Assembly (NCBI RefSeq): GCF_002080455.1
Contig: NZ_CP020555.1
Location: 2,170,001-2,234,000 of the forward strand
From: Streptomyces sp. Sge12
GTDB lineage: Bacteria; Actinomycetota; Actinomycetes; Streptomycetales; Streptomycetaceae
Reading direction: 5' to 3'
Length of the DNA: 64,000 nt
Of this stretch, positions 16,433 to 25,059 are shown in pieces. Positions within the stretch are counted from its first letter, which is position 1; each line of letters begins with the position of its first letter. The position numbers were made by a program, and so were the translations under genes. Below the pieces are notes generated by a model. The model was given only the letters and a program-made list of their open reading frames with translations. It ran no database searches and was not told where the DNA came from.

Positions 16433-16691
16433 GTGGTCCCTTCGATCGCGATGCAGAGATTTCTTATCGACCTGCCACTGTATGCAAGCGCGTCGGCCGC
16501 CGGATAAGTTCCCGGGTCACTCCCCCGCACTCCGTCCGGGGGACCCCCGGGGTCGGAGTCGGCGTTGTCGGTGCGTCGGGCCACAATGGTCCGCGTCGTA
16601 CCCTCGCCGGACACCACAAGACCGTCAGACCGAGCCAGACACCCCGCCAGACACCCAGCACACCCCATTTTGGTTAAGGAGCCGCGCAGCG

Positions 16692-19148
16692 ATGGCCCGC
16701 CGCAGCACGAAGACCCCGCCGCCGGAGGATTTCGAGGAGAAGATCCTCGACATCGACGTCGTCGACGAAATGCAGGGCTCCTTCCTCGAGTACGCGTACT
16801 CGGTGATCTACTCCCGCGCCCTGCCCGACGCCCGGGACGGCATGAAGCCGGTGCACCGGCGCATCGTCTACCAGATGAACGAGATGGGCCTGCGCCCCGA
16901 CCGCGGCTACGTGAAGTGCGCCCGTGTCGTCGGCGAGGTCATGGGCAAGCTCCACCCGCACGGTGACGCGTCGATCTACGACGCCCTCGTCCGCATGGCG
17001 CAGCCCTTCTCGATGCGGCTGCCGCTGGTCGACGGCCACGGCAACTTCGGTTCGCTCGGCAACGACGACCCGCCGGCCGCAATGCGTTACACCGAGTGCA
17101 AGATGGCCGACGCCACGTCACTGATGACGGAGTCGATCGACGAGGACACCGTCGACTTCACCGCCAACTACGACGGCCAGGAGCGGGAGCCGGTCGCGCT
17201 GCCCGCCGCGTACCCGAACCTGCTGGTCAACGGCGCGTCCGGGATCGCGGTCGGCATGGCCACCAACATGCCCCCGCACAACCTGGGCGAGGTCATCGCG
17301 GCCGCCCGCCACCTGATCCGCCACCCGCAGGCGGACCTGGAGGCGCTGATGCGCTTCGTGCCGGGTCCCGACCTGCCCACGGGCGGCCGGATCGTCGGCC
17401 TCTCGGGCATCAAGGACGCCTACGAGAACGGGCGCGGCACCTTCAAGATCCGCGCGACGGTGGCCGTCGAGGACGTGACGGCGCGCCGCAAGGGCCTGGT
17501 CGTCACCGAACTGCCCTTCACGGTCGGCCCCGAGAAGGTCATCGCGAAGATCAAGGACCTGGTCGGCTCGAAGAAGCTCCAGGGCATCGCCGACGTCAAG
17601 GACCTCACCGACCGTGCGCACGGCCTGCGCCTGGTCATCGAGATCAAGAACGGCTTCCACCCGGAGGCGGTGCTGGAGCAGCTCTACAAGCTGACGCCGA
17701 TGGAGGAGTCCTTCGGCATCAACAACGTGGCGCTGGTCGACGGGCAGCCCCTGACCCTGGGCCTCAAGGAGCTGCTGGAGGTCTATCTCGACCACCGCTT
17801 CGAGGTCGTCCGGCGGCGCAGCGAGTTCCGCCGCACCAAGCGCCGCGACCGGCTGCACCTCGTCGAGGGCCTACTGGTGGCCCTCATCGACATCGACGAG
17901 GTCATCCGGCTCATCCGGGACAGCGAGAACTCGGCCCAGGCCAAGGCCAGGCTGATGGAGCGGTTCTCGCTGAGCGAGATCCAGACCCAGTACATCCTGG
18001 ACACCCCGCTGCGCCGGCTCACCAAGTTCGACCGCCTGGAGCTGGAGTCCGAGCGCGACCGGCTGGCCGGCGAGATCGACGAGCTGACCGGGATCCTGGA
18101 GTCGGACAGCGAGCTGCGCAAGCTGGTCTCCGCGGAACTGGCGGCGGTCGCGAAGAAGTTCGGCACCGAGCGCCGCACGGTGCTGCTGGAGTCCGCGGGC
18201 ACCGCGGTGGCGGCGGTTCCGCTGGAGGTCGCGGACGACCCGTGCCGGGTGCTGCTGTCCTCGACGGGCCTGCTGGCCCGTACGGCGAACGGCGAGGCGC
18301 TGCCGGAGGAGGAGGGCGGCGCCCGCGCCAAGCACGACCTGATCGTCTCGCAGGTCGCGGCGACGGCCCGGGCCGATGTCGGCGCGGTCACCTCGTACGG
18401 GCGGCTGCTGCGGCTGTCGGTGATCGACCTGCCGCAGCTGCCGGACACCCACGCCGCGCCGAACCTGGCGGGCGGCGCCCCGGTCTCGGAGTTCCTCTCC
18501 GGGCTGGAGGCGGACGAGAAGGTGATCTGCCTGACCTCGCTGGACGAGTCCTCGCAGGGTCTGGCGCTGGGCACCGAGCAGGGCGTGGTCAAGCGCGTCG
18601 TGCCCGACTATCCGGCGAACAAGGACGAGCTGGAGGTCATCACCCTCAAGGACGGCGACCGGATCGTCGGCGCGGTCGAGCTGCGCACGGGCGAGGAGGA
18701 CTTGGTCTTCATCACCGACGACGCCCAGCTGCTGCGCTACCCGGCGGGCCAGGTCCGCCCGCAGGGCCGCCCGGCGGGCGGCATGGCCGGCATCAAGCTC
18801 GCCGACGGCGCCAAGGTGATCCACTTCTCGGCCGTGGACCCGGCGCGGGAGGCCGTGGTCTTCACGGTGGCGGGCTCGCACGGCACCCTGGACGACTCGG
18901 TGACGTCCGGGAAGCTGACCCCCTTCGACCAGTACCCGCGCAAGGGCCGGGCCACGGGCGGCGTGCGCTGCCAGCGGTTCCTGAAGGGCGAGGACGTGCT
19001 GGTACTGGCATGGGCGGGCGGCTCCCCCGCCCGCGCGGCGACGGCGAACGGCACTCCGGCCGAACTGCCCGCCGTGGACCCGCGCCGGGACGGCTCGGGG
19101 GCCGCACTGCCGGCGGTCGTCGCGGCGCTGGCGGGAGCCGCGCTGTAG
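16692..19148 (+). CDS. parC: DNA topoisomerase IV subunit A (ParC)
   Basis: 818 aa from [20 protein letters not shown] lies 10 nt before the ATG. The breakage-reunion domain has the catalytic Tyr133 in [10 protein letters not shown], and the C-terminal beta-pinwheel follows from about residue 520. The GyrA-box typical of gyrase (QRRGGKG-like) is not seen in the pinwheel, which supports decatenase (topoisomerase IV) rather than gyrase. In the quinolone region the sequence is [11 protein letters not shown], with Ala93 where E. coli ParC has Ser80, as in mycobacterial GyrA. Its partner parE lies about 11 kb away on the opposite strand. Divergent from the M16 operon. The C-terminal tail is Ala/Pro-rich. 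Confidence 0.96.
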   Translation: MARRSTKTPPPEDFEEKILDIDVVDEMQGSFLEYAYSVIYSRALPDARDGMKPVHRRIVYQMNEMGLRPDRGYVKCARVVGEVMGKLHPHGDASIYDALVRMAQPFSMRLPLVDGHGNFGSLGNDDPPAAMRYTECKMADATSLMTESIDEDTVDFTANYDGQEREPVALPAAYPNLLVNGASGIAVGMATNMPPHNLGEVIAAARHLIRHPQADLEALMRFVPGPDLPTGGRIVGLSGIKDAYENGRGTFKIRATVAVEDVTARRKGLVVTELPFTVGPEKVIAKIKDLVGSKKLQGIADVKDLTDRAHGLRLVIEIKNGFHPEAVLEQLYKLTPMEESFGINNVALVDGQPLTLGLKELLEVYLDHRFEVVRRRSEFRRTKRRDRLHLVEGLLVALIDIDEVIRLIRDSENSAQAKARLMERFSLSEIQTQYILDTPLRRLTKFDRLELESERDRLAGEIDELTGILESDSELRKLVSAELAAVAKKFGTERRTVLLESAGTAVAAVPLEVADDPCRVLLSSTGLLARTANGEALPEEEGGARAKHDLIVSQVAATARADVGAVTSYGRLLRLSVIDLPQLPDTHAAPNLAGGAPVSEFLSGLEADEKVICLTSLDESSQGLALGTEQGVVKRVVPDYPANKDELEVITLKDGDRIVGAVELRTGEEDLVFITDDAQLLRYPAGQVRPQGRPAGGMAGIKLADGAKVIHFSAVDPAREAVVFTVAGSHGTLDDSVTSGKLTPFDQYPRKGRATGGVRCQRFLKGEDVLVLAWAGGSPARAATANGTPAELPAVDPRRDGSGAALPAVVAALAGAAL

Positions 19149-19159
19149 GGACGCAGAAG

Positions 19160-19203
19160 GGCATTCGGGTGGTGCGACCGGGGGGACGTACCACCCGAAT
19201 GCC
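19160..19203 (+). terminator. parC hairpin terminator
   Basis: A 14-bp perfect stem (GGCATTCGGGTGGT and complement) around a 16-nt loop, 11 bp after the stop, with GTTTTCC a little downstream. Confidence 0.78.
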
Positions 19204-19248
19204 GACTAGTGTTTTCCCCGTGGACGCGGTGGGGGGAGAACACAACTG

Positions 19249-21327
19249 ATGAGCCGTCGAGCGGGAAGCGGACTGATCGGGAACTGGGCGGAGGCCCAGC
19301 GTCGTCAGCAACAGACGCAGCAGATCCAGCAGCGGGAGGCCGAGCGCCGGCAGCGGGCCTACGAACGGGACGCGAACCGGAGCCACCGGCAGTACCGCGA
19401 GGCCGAGGCCCTCAGGCGCACCGCGCAGCTCGACGCCGAGGTCACCGCCCTCAAGGGCCTGTTGGCCGCGGGATGCCGGGCACCGGCGTTCCGGATATCC
19501 GACCTGGCCCGGCCCGACCGGCTGGAGCCCTTCAACCCGGGGGCCCTGGCGCAGCCGGTGCCGATGCCCCGCATCGAGGACTTCCAGCGGCAGAGCAGCG
19601 GCTGGACGCTCGGCTCGAACCACCGGGCGCAGGCGGAGCGGGAGGCCCACGCCCGCTACACGCAGGCCTGGCAGGCCGCGAACGCCGCTGAGGCACAGCG
19701 GCAGCAGCAACTGGCCGCGTACCGGCAGCAGTACGACCGGTGGGCGGCGGAGCAGCTCGCCGGGGTGCGGGCGCACAACAGCGGGCTCACCGAGCTGGCC
19801 GACGCGCTGCGCGCGGGCGATGCCGAGGCTGCGGTGGAGTACTTCTCGGCAGCCCTGTACGCCTCGAAGGCCTGGCCCGAGGGGCTGCCCCGGCAGGTGG
19901 CTGCCGCCTACGACCCCGCCGCGCGCCAGCTGGTGCTGGACTGGGAACTGCCCGGGTACGCGGTCGTGCCGGAGGCCCGGGCCGTGCAGTACCTGCCGAG
20001 CACGGACCAGGACAAGGTGAAGCCGCGCCCGGTCACGGAGCGGCGGGCCCTGTACCGGGACCTGCTGGCCCAGTGCGTGCTGCTGGTGGTGCGCGAGCTG
20101 TACGCGGCGGACGAGTTCGGCGTACTGGACTCGGTCGTGGTCAACGGCTTCGTGGACTGCCACGATCCGGTGACGGGGCAGGAGGCGCGGTTCGTGCTCT
20201 CCACGGTGCCGGCCGAACGGAGTGCCTTCTCCGGGCTGCGGCTGGAACAGGTCAGCGCGGTGGACTGCCTGGTCTCGGGGCTGGGCGGGCTGTTGTCGGC
20301 GCGGCCCGACCAGCTGACGGCGGTGCGCCCCGGGCGCCGGCCCGACGAGGTCGGCGGGGGTGTCGTCAGCCACGGCGGGCACGGGGGCGGCGCGGACGAG
20401 GACGAGCCGGATCTCTTCGTGATGGACCCGATCGCCTTCGAGAACCTGGTCGCCGAGCTGTTCCGGGCGATGGGCATGGAGGCGGTGACCACGCAGCGCT
20501 CTGGCGACGGCGGGGTGGACGTGGAGGCGGTGGACCCGGCGCCGATCCGGGGCGGGCGGATCGTGGTGCAGGTCAAGCGCTACCGGAACACGGTGCCGCC
20601 GACGGCCGTGCGTGATCTGTACGGCACGGTCCAGGACAAGGGGGCGAACAAGGGGGTGCTGGTCACCACCGCGTCCTTCGGGCCGGGGTCGTACACCTTT
20701 GCCAACGGCAAGCCGCTGGAGTTGGTTCCCGGCGCGGACCTGGTCGAGCTGCTCCACCAGTACGGGCTCCGGGGCCGTCTCGGGGGCGGCAGCGCCGCGG
20801 CGCCCGCGCGGCGGGCGCCCGAGCCCGAGCCGGCTCCCCCGGCGGACCACAACGTGCTCGGCATGTCCTGGTCGGGCGCGGTCGCCCTGGACGTGTGCGC
20901 CCTGGTCTGCACGGGCAACCGGGTGCTGAGCGAGGACCACTTCGTCTTCTTCAACAACCCGCGCACCCCGGACGGTTCGGTCCGCTCCCGCGAGCACGCG
21001 ATGCCCGACAAGGCGGCGCTGGAGGTCTCCTTCGACGCCCTGCCGTCGCAGGCCGACCGCTTGGTCCTGGTGGCCGCGATCGACCCGGAGGTGGATCCGC
21101 ACGCCGACCTCGCCGGGTTCACCGACGCCCATATCCGGCTGCTGTCGGCCGGCGGGGAGGAACTGGGCCGGCTCGACGTCTCTGACGGGCGCGCCGGCGA
21201 GACGGCCCTGGTCCTCGGCTCGTTCCGGCGGCGCGCCAACGGCGACTGGGACTTCGTGATCGGCGGCAAGGGGTACCGCGGCGGCCTGGAGGCCCTGCTG
21301 GGCGAGTACGGGGTCGAGGTCGCCTGA
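19249..21327 (+). CDS. Mrr-type restriction endonuclease fused to a TerD domain
   Basis: 692 aa in three parts. The N-terminal half is Gln/Arg/Glu-rich and helical, with coiled coils at about 15-60 and 125-170. A middle Mrr-cat nuclease fold spans about 400-520: FENLVAELFRAMGMEAV, the catalytic Asp in SGDGGVDVE (about 419-426) and QVKRY (about 441-445), which together give the PD-(D/E)xK set. The C-terminal TerD-like domain (about 535-690) contains the GMSWSGAVALDVCALV and HFVFFNNPRTPDGSV segments. TerD domains bind calcium and occur in stress and phage-defence-linked ter systems. No methylase lies nearby, so this is not a classical R-M system. Follows parC in the same direction after a terminator. 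Role unknown; a nucleic-acid-damage response is inferred. Confidence 0.87.
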   Translation: MSRRAGSGLIGNWAEAQRRQQQTQQIQQREAERRQRAYERDANRSHRQYREAEALRRTAQLDAEVTALKGLLAAGCRAPAFRISDLARPDRLEPFNPGALAQPVPMPRIEDFQRQSSGWTLGSNHRAQAEREAHARYTQAWQAANAAEAQRQQQLAAYRQQYDRWAAEQLAGVRAHNSGLTELADALRAGDAEAAVEYFSAALYASKAWPEGLPRQVAAAYDPAARQLVLDWELPGYAVVPEARAVQYLPSTDQDKVKPRPVTERRALYRDLLAQCVLLVVRELYAADEFGVLDSVVVNGFVDCHDPVTGQEARFVLSTVPAERSAFSGLRLEQVSAVDCLVSGLGGLLSARPDQLTAVRPGRRPDEVGGGVVSHGGHGGGADEDEPDLFVMDPIAFENLVAELFRAMGMEAVTTQRSGDGGVDVEAVDPAPIRGGRIVVQVKRYRNTVPPTAVRDLYGTVQDKGANKGVLVTTASFGPGSYTFANGKPLELVPGADLVELLHQYGLRGRLGGGSAAAPARRAPEPEPAPPADHNVLGMSWSGAVALDVCALVCTGNRVLSEDHFVFFNNPRTPDGSVRSREHAMPDKAALEVSFDALPSQADRLVLVAAIDPEVDPHADLAGFTDAHIRLLSAGGEELGRLDVSDGRAGETALVLGSFRRRANGDWDFVIGGKGYRGGLEALLGEYGVEVA

Positions 21328-21354
21328 GCGGTCGGGCGGTCGCCCGAAGCTCGA

Positions 21355-21389
21355 GGCCGGGGGTCGTCCCGGTGACAGCAACCCCGGCC
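21355..21389. terminator. Hairpin between convergent genes
   Basis: An 8-bp GGCCGGGG/CCCCGGCC stem with a long loop between the Mrr-TerD gene and the convergent CobW gene. Moderate quality. Confidence 0.55.
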
Positions 21390-21411
21390 CGAAGTAAGGG
21401 TGTCGGCTCCC

Positions 21412-22521
21412 TCAGCCCTCGTGCGAGCCGGTCCCGGAGTCGGCCCCCTCCGCGGGCTCTGCCGGCTCTGCCGGCTCCGCGGGCCGGGCGACGTACCGGA
21501 GCACGCCCCACATGCTCTCGGGGCGCGCCTCGTGCGGGGCCGGCTCGCGGCAGGCCTCCAGGTCGCGCAGCAGCCCCGGGCCGTCGGTGCCCGCGCCGAT
21601 CAGGACGAGCTGCGTCAGGCGTGCTTCGCCCCGCCCCCAGGGCCGTGGGGCGAAGCGGAGGAAGCGGCCGACCGCGTGGACCTCGTAGCGCTCCTCGTGC
21701 CCGGGTACGCCGAAGTAGACGAAGCCCTTGATCCGGTACAGCCCGGCCGGGCGCCGGTCGAGGAAGTCGATGAACCGGCGCGGGGACAGGGCCTGCTCGG
21801 AGGTGAACTCCGTGCTCTCGTACGCGGCGTGCACGTGGTCGCAGCCGTCGTGATCGTGGCCGGCCGCCTCGGAGAGGAGGTCCTCGAAGGAGAGCTGTCC
21901 GCGGGTCTCGGTCCAGGGCCGCCGGTCGAAGAGGAGCTCCGGGTCGATCCGCCCGTGATCGGCGCCCACGACCGGGGTGCCGGGGGCGCACAGCGCGGCG
22001 AGTTCCTTCTCGATCCGGGCCCGCTCGGCCGCGTCCACCCGGTCGGTCTTGTTGAGCACCACGAGGTCGGCGACGGCGAGGTGGCGGTCGGTCTCCGGGT
22101 GCCTGGCCCGGGTCGCGTCGAATTCGGCGGCGTCCACGACCTCCACCATGCCGCCGTACCGGATGTCCGGGTTCTCGCTGGCCATGAGCATCCGGATCAT
22201 CTCCTGGGGCTCGGCCAGCCCGCTCGCCTCGATGACGATCACGTCGATCCGGTGGACGGGTGCGGAGAGCTTCTCCAGGTAGGCGTCGAGTTCGCTGCCG
22301 TCGACGGCGCAGCACAGGCAGCCGCCGCCGAGGGAGACCATCGAGTCCCCGACCTGGCCGGCCACCGACATCGCGTCGACCTCGATCGATCCGAAGTCGT
22401 TGACGACGACCCCGATGCGGGTGCCTCCGCGCCCGGCGAGGAGGTGGTTCAGCACGGTGGTCTTGCCGGATCCGAGGAAACCGGCGAGGACGACGACGGG
22501 GATGGGCTGCCTGCTGTTCAC
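21412..22521 (-). CDS. CobW/G3E-family metal-chaperone GTPase
   Basis: 369 aa from GTG (MNSRQPIPVVVLAGFLGSGK); ATG codons at 22545 and 22554 in the same frame are alternatives. The Walker A loop GFLGSGKT is at about 14-21. The family-defining metal motif CLCC is at 68-71, and NKTD is the guanine-specificity motif. A His/Asp cluster (GHDHDGCDHVHAA) in the middle could buffer metal. The C-terminal CobW_C domain is present, and the tail has a Pro-Ala-Glu repeat (AEPAEPAEPAEG). G3E GTPases deliver zinc, cobalt or nickel. No Zur-like box or cobalamin gene was recognised nearby, so the metal is open. It lies about 55 bp downstream of the citrate synthase gene on the same strand. Confidence 0.9.
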   Translation of the reverse strand: MNSRQPIPVVVLAGFLGSGKTTVLNHLLAGRGGTRIGVVVNDFGSIEVDAMSVAGQVGDSMVSLGGGCLCCAVDGSELDAYLEKLSAPVHRIDVIVIEASGLAEPQEMIRMLMASENPDIRYGGMVEVVDAAEFDATRARHPETDRHLAVADLVVLNKTDRVDAAERARIEKELAALCAPGTPVVGADHGRIDPELLFDRRPWTETRGQLSFEDLLSEAAGHDHDGCDHVHAAYESTEFTSEQALSPRRFIDFLDRRPAGLYRIKGFVYFGVPGHEERYEVHAVGRFLRFAPRPWGRGEARLTQLVLIGAGTDGPGLLRDLEACREPAPHEARPESMWGVLRYVARPAEPAEPAEPAEGADSGTGSHEG

Positions 22522-22575
22522 CCGGTCGATCGTAGCCAGGATCATGCAGGGCACGATCCCGCAGGGCGGGATCCC

Positions 22576-23727
22576 TCAGGGCAGGAGCGGCACCGGCTGG
22601 GGCGGGGTGGGGCCGGTGTACCGGGCGGCCGGGCGGATGATCTTCGAGTCGGCCGCCTGTTCCAGGATGTTGGCGCTCCAGCCGACCACCCGTGCCGCGC
22701 AGAAGGTGGGCGTGAACATCTCGCGCGGGAGCCCGCACAGTTCCATGACCACGCCCGCGTAGAACTCCACGTTGGTGTGCAGTTCCCGGCCCGGCTTCAG
22801 TTCGGCGAGGATCTCCTCCACCTGGCGCTCGACCTCGACGGCGAAGTCCACGAGGGGACCGCCGAACCGGAGGGCGATCTCGCGCAGCATGCGTGAGCGG
22901 GGGTCCTCGGTGCGGTAGACGGGGTGACCGAAGCCCATGATCCGATCGCCCGCCAGGACCCGCTCGCGGATCCACGGACCGATCCGGTCCACGGTGCCGA
23001 TGGCATCGAGGGTGTCCAGGGCCCGGCTGGGGGCGCCCCCGTGCAGGGGGCCGGAGAGCGCGCCGATCGCCCCGGTCAGGCAGGCCGCGACATCGGCGCC
23101 GGTGGAGGCGATCACGCGGGCGGTGAAGGTCGAGGCGTTGAAGCCGTGGTCGACGGTGGATATCAGGTACTGCTCGACGGCACGGGCCCGGGCCGGATCG
23201 GGTTCCCGGCCGGTCAGCATGTAGAGGTAGTTGGCGGCGTACGGGAGGTCGTCGCGCGGCTCCACGGGCTCCAGGCCCTGCCCCAGCCGGTGCAGGGCGG
23301 TCAGCAGGGTCGGTACGGCAGCGCAGGCGGCCAGCGCGTCGGCGGCCCGGCGGCCGGGGTCGAGGTCGTAGACCGGGCGGAAGCCGGCGGAGGCGCCGAG
23401 CAGCGACAGTGCCGTGCGCAGTCCGGCGAGGGGGCCGGAGAGCCGGGTGGCCCGGGCGAGGTCCGGCAGGGCATCCCGTACCTCTTGGGGCAGTCGGCGC
23501 AGGGGCGCGATCTCGGCGGTGAAGGCGGCGCGCTCCGCTGCGTCCACCGGGAGCGTGCCGCGGAACATCAGGTGCCACACGTCCTCGAAGCCGCGGGTGG
23601 CCGCGAGCTCGACGGCGGAGTACTGGCGGTAGTGGTAGAAGCCCTCCCGGCCCCGGACATCGCCCAACCCGGTTTCGGTGACCACGACTCCCGCGAGACC
23701 GCGGGGTACTTCCAGAGTGCTGTCCAT
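22576..23727 (-). CDS. Citrate synthase/methylcitrate synthase with Glu at the catalytic Asp position
   Basis: 383 aa from ATG 23727 (MDSTLEVPRG); a second ATG five codons upstream (23742) is possible. The citrate synthase fold is complete: DHGFNAST (His194), GPLHGG (His229), GFGHPVYRTEDPR (His268). The third catalytic residue, normally Asp in NVDFYSG, is Glu321 (NVEFYAG). Citrate synthase condenses oxaloacetate with acetyl-CoA (or propionyl-CoA). The gene is divergent from a citrate-synthase-fold protein with a DNA-binding domain, and two palindromes lie between them. A perfect TTGACA -35 and a -10 ending 6 nt before this ATG suggest a leaderless transcript. Whether Glu321 supports full activity needs measurement. 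Confidence 0.93.
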   Translation of the reverse strand: MDSTLEVPRGLAGVVVTETGLGDVRGREGFYHYRQYSAVELAATRGFEDVWHLMFRGTLPVDAAERAAFTAEIAPLRRLPQEVRDALPDLARATRLSGPLAGLRTALSLLGASAGFRPVYDLDPGRRAADALAACAAVPTLLTALHRLGQGLEPVEPRDDLPYAANYLYMLTGREPDPARARAVEQYLISTVDHGFNASTFTARVIASTGADVAACLTGAIGALSGPLHGGAPSRALDTLDAIGTVDRIGPWIRERVLAGDRIMGFGHPVYRTEDPRSRMLREIALRFGGPLVDFAVEVERQVEEILAELKPGRELHTNVEFYAGVVMELCGLPREMFTPTFCAARVVGWSANILEQAADSKIIRPAARYTGPTPPQPVPLLP

Positions 23728-23733
23728 GGATTG

Positions 23734-23763
23734 ACCATCCATGATGGATTCAATCCTTGTCAA
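23734..23763 (-). promoter_or_regulatory. Leaderless promoter of the citrate synthase gene
   Basis: -35 TTGACA (23758-23763), 18-bp spacer, -10 GATGGT (23734-23739), then 6 nt to the ATG at 23727. The spacer contains the palindrome GGATTCAATCC. Confidence 0.62.
23746..23756. promoter_or_regulatory. Operator-like palindrome O1
   Basis: GGATT-C-AATCC, a perfect 5-1-5 palindrome inside the -35/-10 spacer of the citrate synthase promoter. Its centre (23751) is exactly 21 bp from that of O2. Confidence 0.6.
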
Positions 23764-23765
23764 TG

Positions 23766-23778
23766 TTGATTCAATCAA
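23766..23778. promoter_or_regulatory. Operator-like palindrome O2
   Basis: TTGATT-C-AATCAA, a perfect 6-1-6 palindrome with the same core GATTCAATC as O1. It overlaps the expected -35 position of the divergent HTH-citrate synthase gene. Likely bound by that protein; inference from position and symmetry. Confidence 0.6.
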
Positions 23779-23793
23779 TGCATCGATCATCTG

Positions 23794-23799
23794 TAGGGT
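23794..23799 (+). promoter_or_regulatory. -10 box of the HTH-citrate synthase gene
   Basis: TAGGGT, a full match to TAGRRT, 6 nt before the ATG at 23806, suggesting a leaderless mRNA. The -35 region is poor and is covered by O2. Confidence 0.55.
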
Positions 23800-23805
23800 G
23801 TGGTC

Positions 23806-25059
23806 ATGAGCGACCAGACGGACGGCGGGCGCAGGCTCAGCACACAGGAGGCGGCGCGCGCGCTCGGGGTGAAACCGGCGACCGTGTACGCGTACGTGAG
23901 CCGCGGCCAGCTCACCAGCCGCCGCGACCCGGCCGGGCGGGGCAGCAGCTTCGACGCCGCCGAGGTGGAGGCGCTGGCCCGGCGGAGCCGCCGCGAGGCG
24001 GCCGCCCCCACCGGGGACCTCACCGTGCGCACCGCTCTCACCCTCATCGAGCCCGACCGCTACTACTTCCGCGGCGTGGACGCCGTCGAACTGGCCTCCC
24101 GCTACCGCTATGAGGCGGTCGCCGAGTGGCTCTGGACGGGCGCCATCGCGCCCGGGGCCCGGTTCACCGCTCCCCCGCAGGCCCTGGCGGCGGCCCGGCG
24201 GGCGGTCGCCGCACTGCCGGAGCACGGTGGCCCCATCGACCGGTTGCGGGTGGCGGTCGCCGCGGCGGCCGTGGCGGATCCGCTGCGCTTCGACCTGTCC
24301 GAGGAGGCGGTGCTCGGCTCCGCGCGCGCCCTGGTTCCCACCCTGGTCGGGGCGTTGCCCGCGGCGGGCCCGGACGGGTGGGCCGGGGACGGCCGGATCG
24401 CCCGGCAGCTGTGGTCGCGGCTGACCGCGCGGGAGCCCGACCCGGACGCACTGGCCGTACTGGACCTGGCGCTCGGGCTGCTGGTCGACCACGATCTGGC
24501 GGCCTCGACCCTGGCCGTACGGGTGGCCGCGTCGGCCCGGGCCCATCCGTACGCGGCCGTGTCCGCCGGGCTCGGCGCCCTGGAGGGGCCGCTGCACGGC
24601 GCGGCGGGGCGGCTCGCGCACCGGATGCTGGTGGAGGTGCTGGAACAGGGCGGGGCCGCGCCGGTGGTGGCCGAGTACCTGCGGGCCGGACGCCGGGTCC
24701 CCGGGCTCGGCCACCGGCTGTACCAGGGCGAGGACCCGCGAGCGCGGGCCCTCTTCGCCCGCCTGGAGACGCTGGAGCAGGCCGGTCCGGCGCTGGGCGC
24801 GGCGCGCGAGGTGGCCGCGGTGATGGCCCGGCAGGGCGGGCTGCACGCCAATGTGGACCTGGCGCTGGCGGTGCTGACGGTGTCCTGCGGAATGCCGGCC
24901 GAAGCCGGGGAGACGGTCTTCGCGGTGGCCCGTACGGCCGGCTGGATCGCGCACGCGCTGGAGGAGTACCAGGAGCGACCGCTGCGGATGCGCCCGAGCG
25001 GGCAGTACCACGGCCCCCGCCCGCCGCAGCCGATGCCGGTGCCGGTGCCGGAGGCCTAG
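23806..25059 (+). CDS. Citrate-synthase-fold protein with N-terminal helix-turn-helix
   Basis: 417 aa. Residues 10-60 form a MerR/excisionase-like helix-turn-helix (LSTQEAARALGVKPATVYAY, then a wing and SSFDAAEVEALARR). The citrate synthase fold follows from about residue 72. His264 (GPLHG), His303 (GLGHRLYQ) and Asp351 (NVD) are kept. The FYSG that normally follows Asp is replaced by LALA, and the DHGLNAS motif reads DHDLAAS, losing the Asn. This pattern suggests ligand binding with reduced or lost catalysis. Divergent from a second citrate synthase with two shared palindromes between them, so autoregulation and repression of that gene in response to a CoA ester or oxaloacetate is the working model. 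The stop codon abuts an inverted-repeat element. Confidence 0.9.
   Translation: MSDQTDGGRRLSTQEAARALGVKPATVYAYVSRGQLTSRRDPAGRGSSFDAAEVEALARRSRREAAAPTGDLTVRTALTLIEPDRYYFRGVDAVELASRYRYEAVAEWLWTGAIAPGARFTAPPQALAAARRAVAALPEHGGPIDRLRVAVAAAAVADPLRFDLSEEAVLGSARALVPTLVGALPAAGPDGWAGDGRIARQLWSRLTAREPDPDALAVLDLALGLLVDHDLAASTLAVRVAASARAHPYAAVSAGLGALEGPLHGAAGRLAHRMLVEVLEQGGAAPVVAEYLRAGRRVPGLGHRLYQGEDPRARALFARLETLEQAGPALGAAREVAAVMARQGGLHANVDLALAVLTVSCGMPAEAGETVFAVARTAGWIAHALEEYQERPLRMRPSGQYHGPRPPQPMPVPVPEA

Noticed and set aside
16501..16660. parC promoter at CACAAT near 16592
   Set aside because: No acceptable -35 at 16-19 bp; evidence too weak to list.
16692..19148. gyrA
   Set aside because: No clear GyrA-box in the C-terminal domain and paired with a parE-type gene; a topoisomerase IV subunit is preferred.
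19249..21327. Classical restriction-modification locus
   Set aside because: No methyltransferase or specificity gene within the window.
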